DNA of 16,956 nucleotides from CAWACC01 sp964390695 (GCA_964390695.1 CAYMKI010000059.1:1-16956), one strand, 5' to 3'; positions 1 through 7,168 are shown, counted from the first letter of the stretch. Notes: generated by a model from the letters alone, not told the origin. Made by a program: numbers and translations.

Positions 1-760
1 CTCCTCGCCAAGAATAGATTGACTGATCGGGGTCGCCTAAGAAAAATAAATTTTGTTTTTTCTCCACGAGTAGACGCGTCATCGTGTATTGGGCCACATT
101 GGTGTCTTGATATTCGTCGATCAGCACGAATGGCCAGCGCTCTTGATAACGGGCAAGCAACTCGGGTTGTTCTCGCCAGATTTTAGCGGTGAGAAACAAT
201 AAATCGTCAAAATCGACTGCTTGATACTCTTGCAGTCTCTTCTGGTAGAGGGTGTAAACGTCGGGAAATGCTTGTTCGATATCGGTCGTGAGTTCGGCGT
301 GTAGGATTTGGTCAGGGGAAATGAGGGCGTTTTTAGCTCGGGAAATGAGGCGCCGAAAGGGTTTGGCGTCCATTTTTTTATCTTTTAAATTGAGTTCGAC
401 AAGGCAGATTTTCAGGAGCTTTTCGACATCCTCTTCGTCGTAGATTGTAAAATTGCGCTCATAGCCAAGGGTGTAAATGGATTCGCGCAACGCGCGGATA
501 CCTAAACTATGAAATGTACAGATGAGGACTTGGTGCTGGGTTAATTGTTGCACACGGTCGCGCATTTCGCCCGCTGCTTTATTGGTAAAAGTGACACCCA
601 AAATGCGCGAAGGAGGTACGCCACTCTCGATCAAGTGGATAATGCGGGTGGTGACTACGCGGGTCTTCCCTGAACCAGCTCCTGCGATGACCAAAACAGG
701 ACCTTCTAACGCCTGCACCGCCTGTTGTTGCTCTTGATTGAGGTCGTTGATATCGAACAT
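1..760 (-). CDS. uvrD: UvrD/PcrA-type DNA helicase, N-terminal part (3' end outside window)
   Basis: Superfamily 1A 3'-5' DNA helicase, used in nucleotide-excision repair and in clearing replication blocks. Only the first 253 codons are present; the frame is still open at base 1. Translating the complement from the ATG at 758-760 gives, in order, the Q-motif (LNQEQQQAV), Walker A (AGAGSGKTR), motif Ia (VTFTNKAAGEM), motif II (LIDEYQDTN) and motif III (GDPDQSIYSWRG). This order and wording are characteristic of UvrD/PcrA/Rep. No strong Shine-Dalgarno sequence precedes the ATG. The gene is divergent from the tail-specific protease gene, with about 80 bases between the two starts. UvrD, PcrA and Rep cannot be told apart without the C-terminal half; the symbol uvrD follows usual chlamydial naming. 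The family call is secure. Confidence 0.95.
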   Translation of the reverse strand, partial: MFDINDLNQEQQQAVQALEGPVLVIAGAGSGKTRVVTTRIIHLIESGVPPSRILGVTFTNKAAGEMRDRVQQLTQHQVLICTFHSLGIRALRESIYTLGYERNFTIYDEEDVEKLLKICLVELNLKDKKMDAKPFRRLISRAKNALISPDQILHAELTTDIEQAFPDVYTLYQKRLQEYQAVDFDDLLFLTAKIWREQPELLARYQERWPFVLIDEYQDTNVAQYTMTRLLVEKKQNLFFLGDPDQSIYSWRG

Positions 761-841
761 AGCAAACGCATGTTGAAAAAAAACAGTATTTGTAACAAAC
801 TCAGAATTTTAGTAAAAGTTTTTTATTTTGGGAAGCAGCGT

Positions 842-2857
842 ATGCGCAAGTGGTGGTGGATATTCCTCGCTTTGGTGAGCGTGGATAGTGGATGGGGCCT
901 TCATGGGCAGGGATTACGGCAGGAAGAGATCCCTTCTGTTATGCAGCCGCTTCTCCGTAAGCATGTCGATAAAAAAAATATGACGGGGAACATGCTGCAG
1001 CAAGCTCTTTCGATCTACATCGACCAATTCGATCCCCAACGCCTCTATTTGCTTGAAAGCGAAGTCTCTCCATTCCTAAATCTTTCCTCCGAGCGCAAAA
1101 GCGAGATCGTACAGCAGTATGCGGAGCATGAGTTTACCATTTTCAAACAACTCAATCGGGTGATTCAGGCTTCGATTGAACGCTCTCGTAAAATCCGTGA
1201 AGAGCTTGAACGGCAACAACAGAATGTCCTTTTTGATTTGCTCTCAGACAAAAAAGCTGTCGCAGTGCAAGAGGGGGGACGGGAAGGCGTTTTTTCCGCA
1301 ACCACACAAGAGCTCAAGTTGCGCCTGATACGAGATCTACAAGCGTTCATCGAAGGAGAACAAGTACGTTACGGTTCGACCCTCTCTTCGAAGAGGGAAC
1401 GCATTTTGCGTCTCTATGAGGAACGGAGGCGCGAATTTGAAAATCGTTATCTCTATCAGGACGAAAATGGAGCGCCTCTGCCTCTCCAGGAACAGGAAAA
1501 CCTATTTGTATTGCATATTCTCAAAGCGCTCTCTAAGAGCTTGGATGGTCATACTGCGTTCTATCAAACGAATGAAGCATATGACATGCGCGTCCGCTTA
1601 CAGAAGGGTTTTGAGGGTATTGGCATCACCTTCCAGGAGACGCCCAATGGGGTCGTGGTGACCCACCTATTGGAAGGAGGACCGGCGATACGCAGTGGGC
1701 AGATTCAAATCGGTGACCGCCTGTTGAAGGTGAATGATCGTTCGGTGGAAGGACGTCCCTTTGACGAGGTGATGGATGGGTTGCGCGGCGAAAAAAATAC
1801 GGAGGTGACGCTTGTATTTGCCGCAAAAAGAGATAACAATCGGTATAGCGTCAAGTTGAACCGAGAGCGCGTGATTGTGAACGACAAACGAGTAACCGTG
1901 ACGTCGGAAGTATTTGGCAACGGTATTATCGGGAAGATCACTTTGTACGGTTTTTATGAAGGAGAGGGAATTTCCAGTGAAAAAGATGTGCGCAATGCGA
2001 TCGAAAATCTGAAAAAAGAAGGGCGCTTACGAGGGTTGATTCTCGATTTACGAGATAATCGGGGAGGATTTGTATCGCAAGCCGTCAAAGTCGCTGGTCT
2101 TTTTATCACCGATGGCGTCATTGTCATGACTAAAGATGGAGAGGGTGAAGAGCGTTTTTATCGCGATGTAGACAGTAGTGTTGTTTACGATGGTCCTTTG
2201 ATCGTGTTGATCTCAAAAGCGACCGCTTCGGCCGCGGAAATTGTTGCCCAAGCGTTGCAAGATTACGGTGTGGCTCTGGTGGTCGGTGATGCACATACCT
2301 ACGGGAAAGGTACTCTACAGGCGCAGACCGTTACAGGAGATCGGAGTACTTCCTATTTCAAGGTGACCATTGGTAAATACTACACGGTATCGGGTAATAC
2401 TCCGCAAAAACAGGGGGTAAAGTCTGACATTGTGGTACCTGGTCGGTGGAATCGCGAACAAATTGGCGAAATGTATGCAGTCGATGCCTTGGAGCCAGAC
2501 ACCGTGCCGTCCGCCTATCACGATCAACTGCAAGATATTTCCTTTATTGATCGCTTATGGTATCTGAGGTATTACGTGCCGAACTTACAGAATCGGGAAA
2601 CTCTTTGGCGTGAGCTAATCCCTACCCTACGCGAAAATAGCGCCTATCGGATTGCGCACAACAAGAATTATCAATTCTTCCTAAAAGGCGGACCAGTCGA
2701 AGAGGATCAAGAAGAAGAGGAAGAATGGAATCTGATGGGCAAACCCGATAGAACGTATGGCGAAGATGATTTGCAGGAGGAGGAGACCTTTAACATTCTG
2801 AAAGATATGATTTATTTGGATAGTCTGAGAAAGAAGCAGGAAAAAACCGTTGCTTAA
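842..2857 (+). CDS. tsp: Tail-specific periplasmic protease (S41 family, Prc/Tsp)
   Basis: C-terminal-processing serine protease that degrades or trims exported proteins in the periplasm; chlamydiae carry one such Tsp. I start it at the ATG at 842, 39 codons downstream of the first in-frame ATG. It opens with MRKWWWIFLALVSVDSG, a plausible signal peptide, is preceded by a weak purine stretch (gggaag), and does not overlap the divergent helicase gene. The 671-aa protein has an N-terminal helical region, a PDZ domain at about residues 254-340 (FEGIGITFQ, GDRLLKVND), then the S41 domain. The catalytic Ser463 lies in TASAAEI and Lys489 in YGKGTLQ. This 26-residue spacing is close to the Ser452/Lys477 dyad of E. 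coli Prc. A very acidic patch follows at about residues 619-628, before the C-terminus. The enzyme looks intact. Confidence 0.95.
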   Translation: MRKWWWIFLALVSVDSGWGLHGQGLRQEEIPSVMQPLLRKHVDKKNMTGNMLQQALSIYIDQFDPQRLYLLESEVSPFLNLSSERKSEIVQQYAEHEFTIFKQLNRVIQASIERSRKIREELERQQQNVLFDLLSDKKAVAVQEGGREGVFSATTQELKLRLIRDLQAFIEGEQVRYGSTLSSKRERILRLYEERRREFENRYLYQDENGAPLPLQEQENLFVLHILKALSKSLDGHTAFYQTNEAYDMRVRLQKGFEGIGITFQETPNGVVVTHLLEGGPAIRSGQIQIGDRLLKVNDRSVEGRPFDEVMDGLRGEKNTEVTLVFAAKRDNNRYSVKLNRERVIVNDKRVTVTSEVFGNGIIGKITLYGFYEGEGISSEKDVRNAIENLKKEGRLRGLILDLRDNRGGFVSQAVKVAGLFITDGVIVMTKDGEGEERFYRDVDSSVVYDGPLIVLISKATASAAEIVAQALQDYGVALVVGDAHTYGKGTLQAQTVTGDRSTSYFKVTIGKYYTVSGNTPQKQGVKSDIVVPGRWNREQIGEMYAVDALEPDTVPSAYHDQLQDISFIDRLWYLRYYVPNLQNRETLWRELIPTLRENSAYRIAHNKNYQFFLKGGPVEEDQEEEEEWNLMGKPDRTYGEDDLQEEETFNILKDMIYLDSLRKKQEKTVA

Positions 2858-2887
2858 TAAATCTTTCTCGACTATCGTGCTCGATTT

Positions 2888-2960
<73 letters not shown>

Positions 2961-3250
2961 CTTTTTGCAGGAAAGCATTATTTATTTCCTACTACTCCTT
3001 ATATGGTACAAATTCCGCGAAGCGCGTTTAATAGAAATAGCGATCGAGTTTTGCAAAATTCATGGCTTAAAGCTCCAGTCTTCGCCTATATATATTAAAT
3101 AAATTATTAAACCTCTTGCACGACCTAAATATCGAGTGTATGCTCCCAAATTCAATTTTGGATATGGTATGCACGAATACAAAATCGTGATATATTAAAA
3201 AAACACAAAGAAGCGAAAGGCGCAAAGAATGGATAATGAAATTTCACACC

Positions 3251-3374
3251 AGATTATTAGAGATCCATACGTGATACATTAGCCTATATCGTCTGACGAA
3301 GCCGTCCTGAACCGCGATAGCGGCAAAAGAATATAGCCCCAGGTGTAATCCTGGAGCCACTATGGTTATAGAAT
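3251..3374. repeat. Dispersed repeat A, copy 1 (124 bp)
   Basis: Aligned without gaps to the copy at 4158-4281; by hand count about 109 of 124 positions match. The central, most conserved section contains two small palindromes: CCGC-gata-GCGG and a hairpin built on CCAGG/CCTGG after agcc. The 3' third differs most, and here the hairpin stem is shortened compared with copy 2. No open reading frame spans it. It resembles an extragenic repetitive element rather than a gene. The two copies are direct repeats bracketing the toxin-antitoxin operon. Confidence 0.85.
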
Positions 3375-3375
3375 A

Positions 3376-3395
3376 TGAAAGCATCGTAGGGGTGA
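3376..3395. repeat. Short repeat B, copy 1 (20 bp)
   Basis: The 20-mer tgaaagcatcgtaggggtga recurs at 4933-4952 with one mismatch. Here it sits one base after repeat A, suggesting that A plus B form one larger element. Confidence 0.7.
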
Positions 3396-3439
3396 TGAAC
3401 TCCTTGCCAATGCCCGATTAACGTTGAAATGATAATGAT

Positions 3440-3751
3440 CTACATAGCTTTAGCAATTCGGGGCCGATAATATCCTTTATCCACGACTTCTAGTAACCTT
3501 AAAGCTGCATGGCTCGGAACACGAGCTCCAGATTCCCAAGACTGGACAGTTTTAATGCTGACATTTAAAACTTTTGCAAAAATGCCCTGAGAATAGTGAT
3601 TTTGTTCTCTAATCCTTTTAATGTCTTCGGCACTGTATTCGATAGGGGGTTCTGGAATCTCAATGGTTTCCGATTTAAGGGTGATCTTTCCTTCTGCATG
3701 AGCCAGGGCTTCTTCAAGACCTTTTTTAAGACCTTTAAACAGTTTACTCAT
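3440..3751 (-). CDS. higA: HigA2-type antitoxin, XRE-family HTH protein
   Basis: Antitoxin and probable autorepressor of the preceding toxin gene. The 103-aa product has an N-terminal helix that likely wraps the toxin (GLEEALAHAEGKI), a linker rich in Pro and Glu, and then an XRE helix-turn-helix from about residue 41 to 95 (IKRIREQNHYSQGIFAKVLN, with VQSWESGARVPS as recognition region). This layout matches the HigA2 group, where DNA binding is C-terminal. Its ATG (3749-3751) overlaps the toxin's TAA by 8 bases, so the two are translationally coupled, and the toxin-first order is that of higBA operons. The operon lies between two copies of a dispersed repeat. The symbol reflects family resemblance only. 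Confidence 0.88.
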   Translation of the reverse strand: MSKLFKGLKKGLEEALAHAEGKITLKSETIEIPEPPIEYSAEDIKRIREQNHYSQGIFAKVLNVSIKTVQSWESGARVPSHAALRLLEVVDKGYYRPRIAKAM

Positions 3752-4097
3752 TTCTAATCCTCCTTTTAATAGAATCTGCCAACTGCTTCAATTCAACTTT
3801 TTCACTTTGAGAAAGATCTTCTTGTTCATTTTTTGCATAAATGAAAAGCAAAAACAAAATCAACCGACCTTCGATATATAAATAACAAACTCGAAAACCG
3901 CCGCTTTTGCCTTTAGTTGCTGATTTTAAGCGAACTTTCCGTATTCCCCCAGTCCCAGGAATCATATCTCCTTGATCTGGATTTTCTGCTAAGCTTTTCT
4001 TGAAATCCTCAAAATCTTCTTTTTTGAGTTTTCTTTTAGCTATAAGAGCTTCAATTGAATCTTCGAAATCTCGCGTCTGTATCAGTTGGCATTTCAT
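3744..4097 (-). CDS. higB: HigB2/RelE-type toxin (putative mRNA interferase)
   Basis: Predicted toxin of a type II toxin-antitoxin pair; relatives cleave mRNA on the ribosome. The 117-aa protein fits the HigB2 branch of the RelE superfamily. It shows a short helical N-terminus (QTRDFEDSIEALI), the core GDMIPGTGGIRKVRLKS, a basic GKSGGFRVCYLYI strand, and the closing LFIYAKNEQEDLS segment. These blocks line up well with my memory of Vibrio cholerae HigB2. Basic residues expected to contact RNA (RK, KGK, R in GGFR) are present, so it may be active. It is the first gene of a two-gene operon with an 8-base overlap into the antitoxin. A near-consensus promoter lies almost directly against its ATG, so translation may start with little or no leader. 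Confidence 0.9.
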   Translation of the reverse strand: MKCQLIQTRDFEDSIEALIAKRKLKKEDFEDFKKSLAENPDQGDMIPGTGGIRKVRLKSATKGKSGGFRVCYLYIEGRLILFLLFIYAKNEQEDLSQSEKVELKQLADSIKRRIRNE

Positions 4098-4104
4098 ATT
4101 CTTA

Positions 4105-4134
4105 TATATACCACACAGTAGGACAGTTTGTCAA
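4105..4134 (-). promoter_or_regulatory. Promoter of the toxin-antitoxin operon
   Basis: On the minus strand a perfect -35 TTGACA (4129-4134) is followed after 18 bases by TATATA (4105-4110). The predicted transcription start falls at or within a few bases of the toxin ATG at 4097. The spacer holds a direct repeat, acagt-agg-acagt on the plus strand, that could be part of an antitoxin operator. Confidence 0.6.
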
Positions 4135-4157
4135 TGGTGTCATTCAAACCCAACTTA

Positions 4158-4281
4158 AGATTATTGGGGATCCATACGTGATAAAATAACCCATATCGTC
4201 TGACGAAGCCGTCCTTAGCCGCGATAGCGGCAAAAGAATATAGCCCCAGGTGTAAGCCTGGGGTGGGTATGATTATAGAAT
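4158..4281. repeat. Dispersed repeat A, copy 2 (124 bp)
   Basis: Second copy of the element at 3251-3374, same length and orientation, about 88% identical by eye. The hairpin is better preserved here: CCCCAGG (4244-4250), loop tgtaag, CCTGGGG (4257-4263), a perfect 7-bp stem. The upstream palindrome CCGC-gata-GCGG is unchanged. It lies between the toxin promoter and the dihydrofolate-reductase-like gene. Confidence 0.85.
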
Positions 4282-4334
4282 CGGAGCCGTGAAGACGGCG
4301 ACAGAATTTCCCGAATGTTGCAATAATCTCAATT

Positions 4335-4363
4335 TTGCAATATCATAATCGAACATGCATAAA
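4335..4363 (+). promoter_or_regulatory. Possible promoter of the DHFR-like gene
   Basis: TTGCAA (4335-4340) and CATAAA (4358-4363) are separated by 17 bases; each matches four of six sigma-70 consensus positions. The start site would lie near 4370, about 14 bases before the ATG. AT-rich sequence gives such matches by chance, so this is tentative. Confidence 0.3.
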
Positions 4364-4383
4364 AAGCTAATGATGGAACTGAC

Positions 4384-4935
4384 ATGACCAAAGTAATTGT
4401 GTATATCGCCACCAGTCAAGACGGCTACATCGCCGATGACAAAGGCGGTGTGGACTGGTTGCCGCAAACGACAGAAGATACAGGCGGTGAAGATTATGGC
4501 TATCCAGCCTTTTATGATTCCGTCGATGCCATAGCCATCGGAAGAAAAACCTACGACCAAATCTTGGGATTTGGAGACTGGCCTTATCCCGGCAAGACCT
4601 CTTATATTTTTTCTCGCAGTCCCCAGGCTTCTCACCGTCCGGACATCCAATTCGTTTCCGAAAACATCCCTGATTTTATGAGATCGCTCGCGCAAAATAA
4701 GGTGAAGACCCTCTGGATGGTAGGCGGCTCCGCATTGATTGAAGCTTTCTATGAAAAAGGCTTTATAGATGAATTTATTGTAACCGTCTTTCCAAAGATG
4801 CTGAAGAGCGGTATTCCCTTCACGACCCTAGACAGCGCTTTGAAAGCCAACGCACTCTCTCAAGAAAAACACATTGACTACGGCCTGGGAGTCTTTCAGG
4901 TACACTATACGGTCAAGCACACACACACCCTCTGA
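4384..4935 (+). CDS. RibD C-terminal/dihydrofolate-reductase-like family protein
   Basis: Member of the RibD_C (DHFR-fold) family of small NADPH-dependent reductase-like proteins, similar in style to the YyaP/YwjB group; the substrate of most such proteins is unknown. The 183-aa sequence starts with a family-typical strand, MTKVIVYIATSQDGYIA. It continues with GGVDWL, the IAIGRKTYDQ segment that corresponds to the cofactor-binding region, KTLWMVGGSALIEAF (the glycine pair near the nicotinamide site), and the closing DEFIVTVFPKMLKSGIPF block. A weak Shine-Dalgarno sequence (gatgga) precedes the ATG. It is flanked by repeat A upstream, and its TGA stop is the first three bases of repeat B, so the last residues (KHTHTL) may come from the element junction. 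It is probably a mobile accessory gene. It is unlikely to be the cell's main FolA, as it lacks the classical FolA motifs. Confidence 0.88.
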   Translation: MTKVIVYIATSQDGYIADDKGGVDWLPQTTEDTGGEDYGYPAFYDSVDAIAIGRKTYDQILGFGDWPYPGKTSYIFSRSPQASHRPDIQFVSENIPDFMRSLAQNKVKTLWMVGGSALIEAFYEKGFIDEFIVTVFPKMLKSGIPFTTLDSALKANALSQEKHIDYGLGVFQVHYTVKHTHTL

Positions 4936-4963
4936 AAGCATCATAGGGGTGACTATTCACCCC
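4933..4963. repeat. Short repeat B, copy 2, with hairpin
   Basis: The 20-mer at 4933-4952 matches 3376-3395 at 19 of 20 positions and overlaps the stop codon of the preceding gene. Its end opens a perfect hairpin, GGGGTGA (4946-4952), loop ctat, TCACCCC (4957-4963). No T-run follows directly, so it is not a textbook intrinsic terminator, but it could stabilise the 3' end of the transcript. A weaker palindrome (TTAAGA/TCTTAA, 4974-4990) follows. Confidence 0.65.
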
Positions 4964-5010
4964 CTCATAAAACTTAAGATTTTTTCTTAATCCCGAGGGG
5001 CTATTTGATG

Positions 5011-5688
5011 CTAAACCACCCTCTTCTTGATACTGCCTCTCAGTAGAACAGCTCCCATGCCCATCAGAGTTAACATCAGGCCTGGTTCAGGCACAGGCAC
5101 AATCATCATATTCGGTCCAAACCAACCATAGGTAATTCCGCTCGTCTCGCCATAGGGAGAAAATTGCAATACACCTCCAGTTCCTGAAGCTTCCACGTTA
5201 AAACCGAAAATCACACTGGGATGAAAAGCTAGAGAAGCTGGATCATGCGTATAGTTATCGTTAAATCCCACCACCGCCATCAGTTCATAGGTACCGGGCG
5301 CAAGGGTCAAAGGTGCTATATTTTGAAAAGTAAATTGGCCAACCAAAGGATCGCTCGGCAATACCACCGCCGAAGTCAGCAAAGTCCCTGTATTATCCGG
5401 ATTTACAGCATATAATCCTACGCTATGGGAATCAAACAGTAATCCCCCATTGGTTCCGGTTCGGGCATTATCATTATAAAAACCCAATTGCGTAACGGTA
5501 ATGGGCTGATCTACCGAAAAGATATAACCCAGGACAAATCCTCCATTTCCTCCGTACTGCTGGCTATAATTAAACGTATAAGCCGGCTGCACATCCGCAG
5601 CGCTAAAGTTGACCAGGGCTCCATCGGCACTAAGCACACTGTTAATCCACAGTAAAAAAAATAAACCAACTGAAAATAGAATCTTCAT
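5011..5688 (-). CDS. Secreted protein with PEP-CTERM-like C-terminal sorting tail
   Basis: Exported 225-aa protein of unknown function. The ATG at 5686-5688 is chosen because GGAG lies 9 bases upstream; the frame also allows a TTG five codons earlier. Residues 1-20 form a signal peptide (MKILFSVGLFFLLWINSVLS). The body is rich in Gly, Asn, Tyr and Thr with alternating beta-strand pattern (PITVTQLGFYNDNA, HSVGLYAV, LAPGTYELMAVVGF), like the beta-sandwich domains common in PEP-CTERM proteins. Residues 197-225 show the tripartite sorting signal: VPEP at 199-202, a hydrophobic stretch (LMLTLMGMGAVLL), and a basic end (KKR). Such tails are recognised by exosortases in bacteria that make exopolysaccharide. 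None is encoded in this window. A PEP-CTERM protein is unexpected in a chlamydia-like genome, so transfer is plausible. No cysteine or catalytic motif stands out. Confidence 0.82.
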   Translation of the reverse strand: MKILFSVGLFFLLWINSVLSADGALVNFSAADVQPAYTFNYSQQYGGNGGFVLGYIFSVDQPITVTQLGFYNDNARTGTNGGLLFDSHSVGLYAVNPDNTGTLLTSAVVLPSDPLVGQFTFQNIAPLTLAPGTYELMAVVGFNDNYTHDPASLAFHPSVIFGFNVEASGTGGVLQFSPYGETSGITYGWFGPNMMIVPVPEPGLMLTLMGMGAVLLRGSIKKRVV

Positions 5689-6084
5689 AGTAATAAACTC
5701 CAATTAAATAAAATTCGCATTATTAAAATGTCACTATTTATACTTTGATAATAATAAAATAATATTTAATTTACAACTAAACAAGACCAGTGCGGTTGCT
5801 TGGCTATAAACAAAGCCGCCGTCGTGCCCTCTGCGTTGAACTTGGAGCAATAGTATAGATATCGATCTTTTAGCCTTTTCTCTCTGTCTTGTACTCATTT
5901 GCACGATGAGCCGTTTTTCCCCCTCTGTGGGCTCTGTGAGCTCTGTGGTTCAACTATTTACACACTTTTTACTGTGCTGAATAGTTACCCGTCTTCTTCC
6001 CCCCTCAAAAAATCTCTGAGATCTCACTCTGTGGTTTTATATTTTAATATTTTATTTAAGATCAGTAGAAATACGCAATAACTG
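5689..6084. other. Intergenic stretch with a 9-nt tandem repeat, no gene seen
   Basis: About 400 bases between two minus-strand genes. The part nearest the PEP-CTERM gene is very AT-rich and may contain its promoter, but I could not fix one. Three tandem 9-mers lie at 5923-5949 (ctctgtggg, ctctgtgag, ctctgtggt), and a partial echo (ctctgtggt) occurs near 6028-6036. A 60-codon ORF across it is just the repeat read as Leu-Cys-Gly and is not credible as a gene. Confidence 0.6.
5923..5949. repeat. Three tandem 9-nt units
   Basis: The units ctctgtggg, ctctgtgag and ctctgtggt run head to tail and differ only in their last two bases. The purpose is unknown. Confidence 0.8.
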
Positions 6085-7047
6085 CTAAAAATGGATCAGC
6101 TGGCGCATATCTTTGAAATTGCCATACACGAACTGCCGTAAGTTATACAAAAAAATGCGAAAAGCCGTCCGCTCGGTAGACTTGGGACGGGGCGACACTT
6201 CCGGCGTAATCATCACATTCGGCAGATGCCACAAAGGAGAATCGTCGGGAATCTGACTGCGATAAGTCGCATCTATGAGGATGCCGCGGAATTTTCCACT
6301 CTTGGCTGCCATAGCCAGCTCTTCTTCTTTGACTAATCCCGTCGAACCCAATAACACCAGAATAGCCCCCGGCTTTATCTGCTCCAAGAGAGAGAGGGGC
6401 AATTCGAGACTGGAATCCCCTTTTTTGGAAGCGTGGACAGAAATCACATCTGCCTGAGGCAAAACATCAGAAAGAGCTTCGTAACCGAGGATCTTATGAA
6501 AATGGGGATGAAAGCTGGGCTTAGCTTCAATACCTACGACACGCATGTTAAAATGGCGCGCATGCCTAGCGATTTCCTGTCCAGGCCGGGTCGTTCCGAT
6601 CTGCAGCATGAGTTTGTCTTGAAGAGTAAGCATGGAATGCCGCCACTTACTGTCCCACAGCAAAGACGGCGTCGCCTGCATCTCCTTCCAAGCGAAGAGA
6701 TTTTTAGAGAAAGCCAGCACAGCGCTCATGACAAATTCCCCTATCTGGGGGATATTTTCTTCTAGGGTGGTCGAAAGCAAAATGTGGCGTTTTTTCTTTA
6801 TATCCTCCAAGCACAGGCGGCTGAGATTAGAAGAAGGACAGTGGACCCAATGAAGCTGCTGAGCCCGGGCTAAATCTTCATGGGTCAAACGGGAGCCGAA
6901 AAGAATTTCAATATTCTCCCAATACTGGGGTGTTAAATTTTTATAAGCAGCTTCGCTCAAAGAAAAAATGAGATACTGCGGAAACTCTTTCAGCAGCAAA
7001 TCTAGCTCGTGTGGAAGTAGTGCAATTTGAACAAGAATGACTTTCAT
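6085..7047 (-). CDS. D-2-hydroxyacid dehydrogenase homologue, probably catalytically dead
   Basis: The 320-aa protein has the length and two-domain order of the D-isomer-specific 2-hydroxyacid dehydrogenase family. The family likeness is clear in LLEQIKPGAILVLLGSTGLV (222-239) and DDSPLWHLPNVMITPEVS (268-285). The expected working residues are missing, however. The dinucleotide motif GxGxxG reads GTTRPG (151-156). The catalytic Arg of the NTARGG-type loop is Ser/Thr at 235-236. The catalytic Glu of the LDVFEEEP-type segment is lost in IDATYRSQIP (258-267), and the His of TPHxAG is Glu283. The frame is intact over its full length, so it is not simply decaying; a pseudoenzyme or a changed activity is likely. 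It is transcribed away from rplU and ends in a long non-coding gap. Confidence 0.85.
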   Translation of the reverse strand: MKVILVQIALLPHELDLLLKEFPQYLIFSLSEAAYKNLTPQYWENIEILFGSRLTHEDLARAQQLHWVHCPSSNLSRLCLEDIKKKRHILLSTTLEENIPQIGEFVMSAVLAFSKNLFAWKEMQATPSLLWDSKWRHSMLTLQDKLMLQIGTTRPGQEIARHARHFNMRVVGIEAKPSFHPHFHKILGYEALSDVLPQADVISVHASKKGDSSLELPLSLLEQIKPGAILVLLGSTGLVKEEELAMAAKSGKFRGILIDATYRSQIPDDSPLWHLPNVMITPEVSPRPKSTERTAFRIFLYNLRQFVYGNFKDMRQLIHF

Positions 7048-7092
7048 GACTTTGTTTTCAGTTTATAGATCTGAGTATCAGGATTTTTTTCA

Positions 7093-7121
7093 TTGATTTC
7101 AAACCTAATTTCATGTATTGT
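7093..7121 (+). promoter_or_regulatory. Possible promoter of the rplU-rpmA-obg operon
   Basis: TTGATT (7093-7098) and TATTGT (7116-7121) are 17 bases apart, each matching four of six consensus positions. TATATA lies just downstream, so the exact -10 is uncertain. A start site around 7128 would place the folded leader (7169-7243) in the transcript. Confidence 0.35.
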
Positions 7122-7168
7122 ATATATTAAAAAAGAAATCTTCATAGGCGAAGCCGGAAGATAAATAA

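Larger units (their letters stand above)
2961..3439. other. Long intergenic stretch with repeats, no gene seen
   Basis: About 480 bases between tRNA-Phe and the antitoxin gene hold no ORF with recognisable coding character on either strand. The left half is AT-rich, with TATATA runs near 3090-3100 and 3190. A degenerate 9-nt tandem repeat lies at 3203-3229 (units acacaaaga, agcgaaagg, cgcaaagaa). It is followed by the first copy of a 124-bp dispersed repeat and a 20-nt element, both listed separately. Confidence 0.6.

Noticed and set aside
725..841. N-terminal extension of the tail-specific protease from an ATG at 725
   Set aside because: It would overlap the helicase coding region and bury the signal peptide; the ATG at 842 gives a proper exported start.
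3251..4281. CRISPR array suggested by two repeats with a spacer
   Set aside because: Only two long, imperfect copies about 900 bases apart with genes between them; the size and spacing are wrong for CRISPR.
4273..4695. 140-codon minus-strand ORF
   Set aside because: It overlaps the well-supported DHFR-like gene in antisense and shows no family resemblance.
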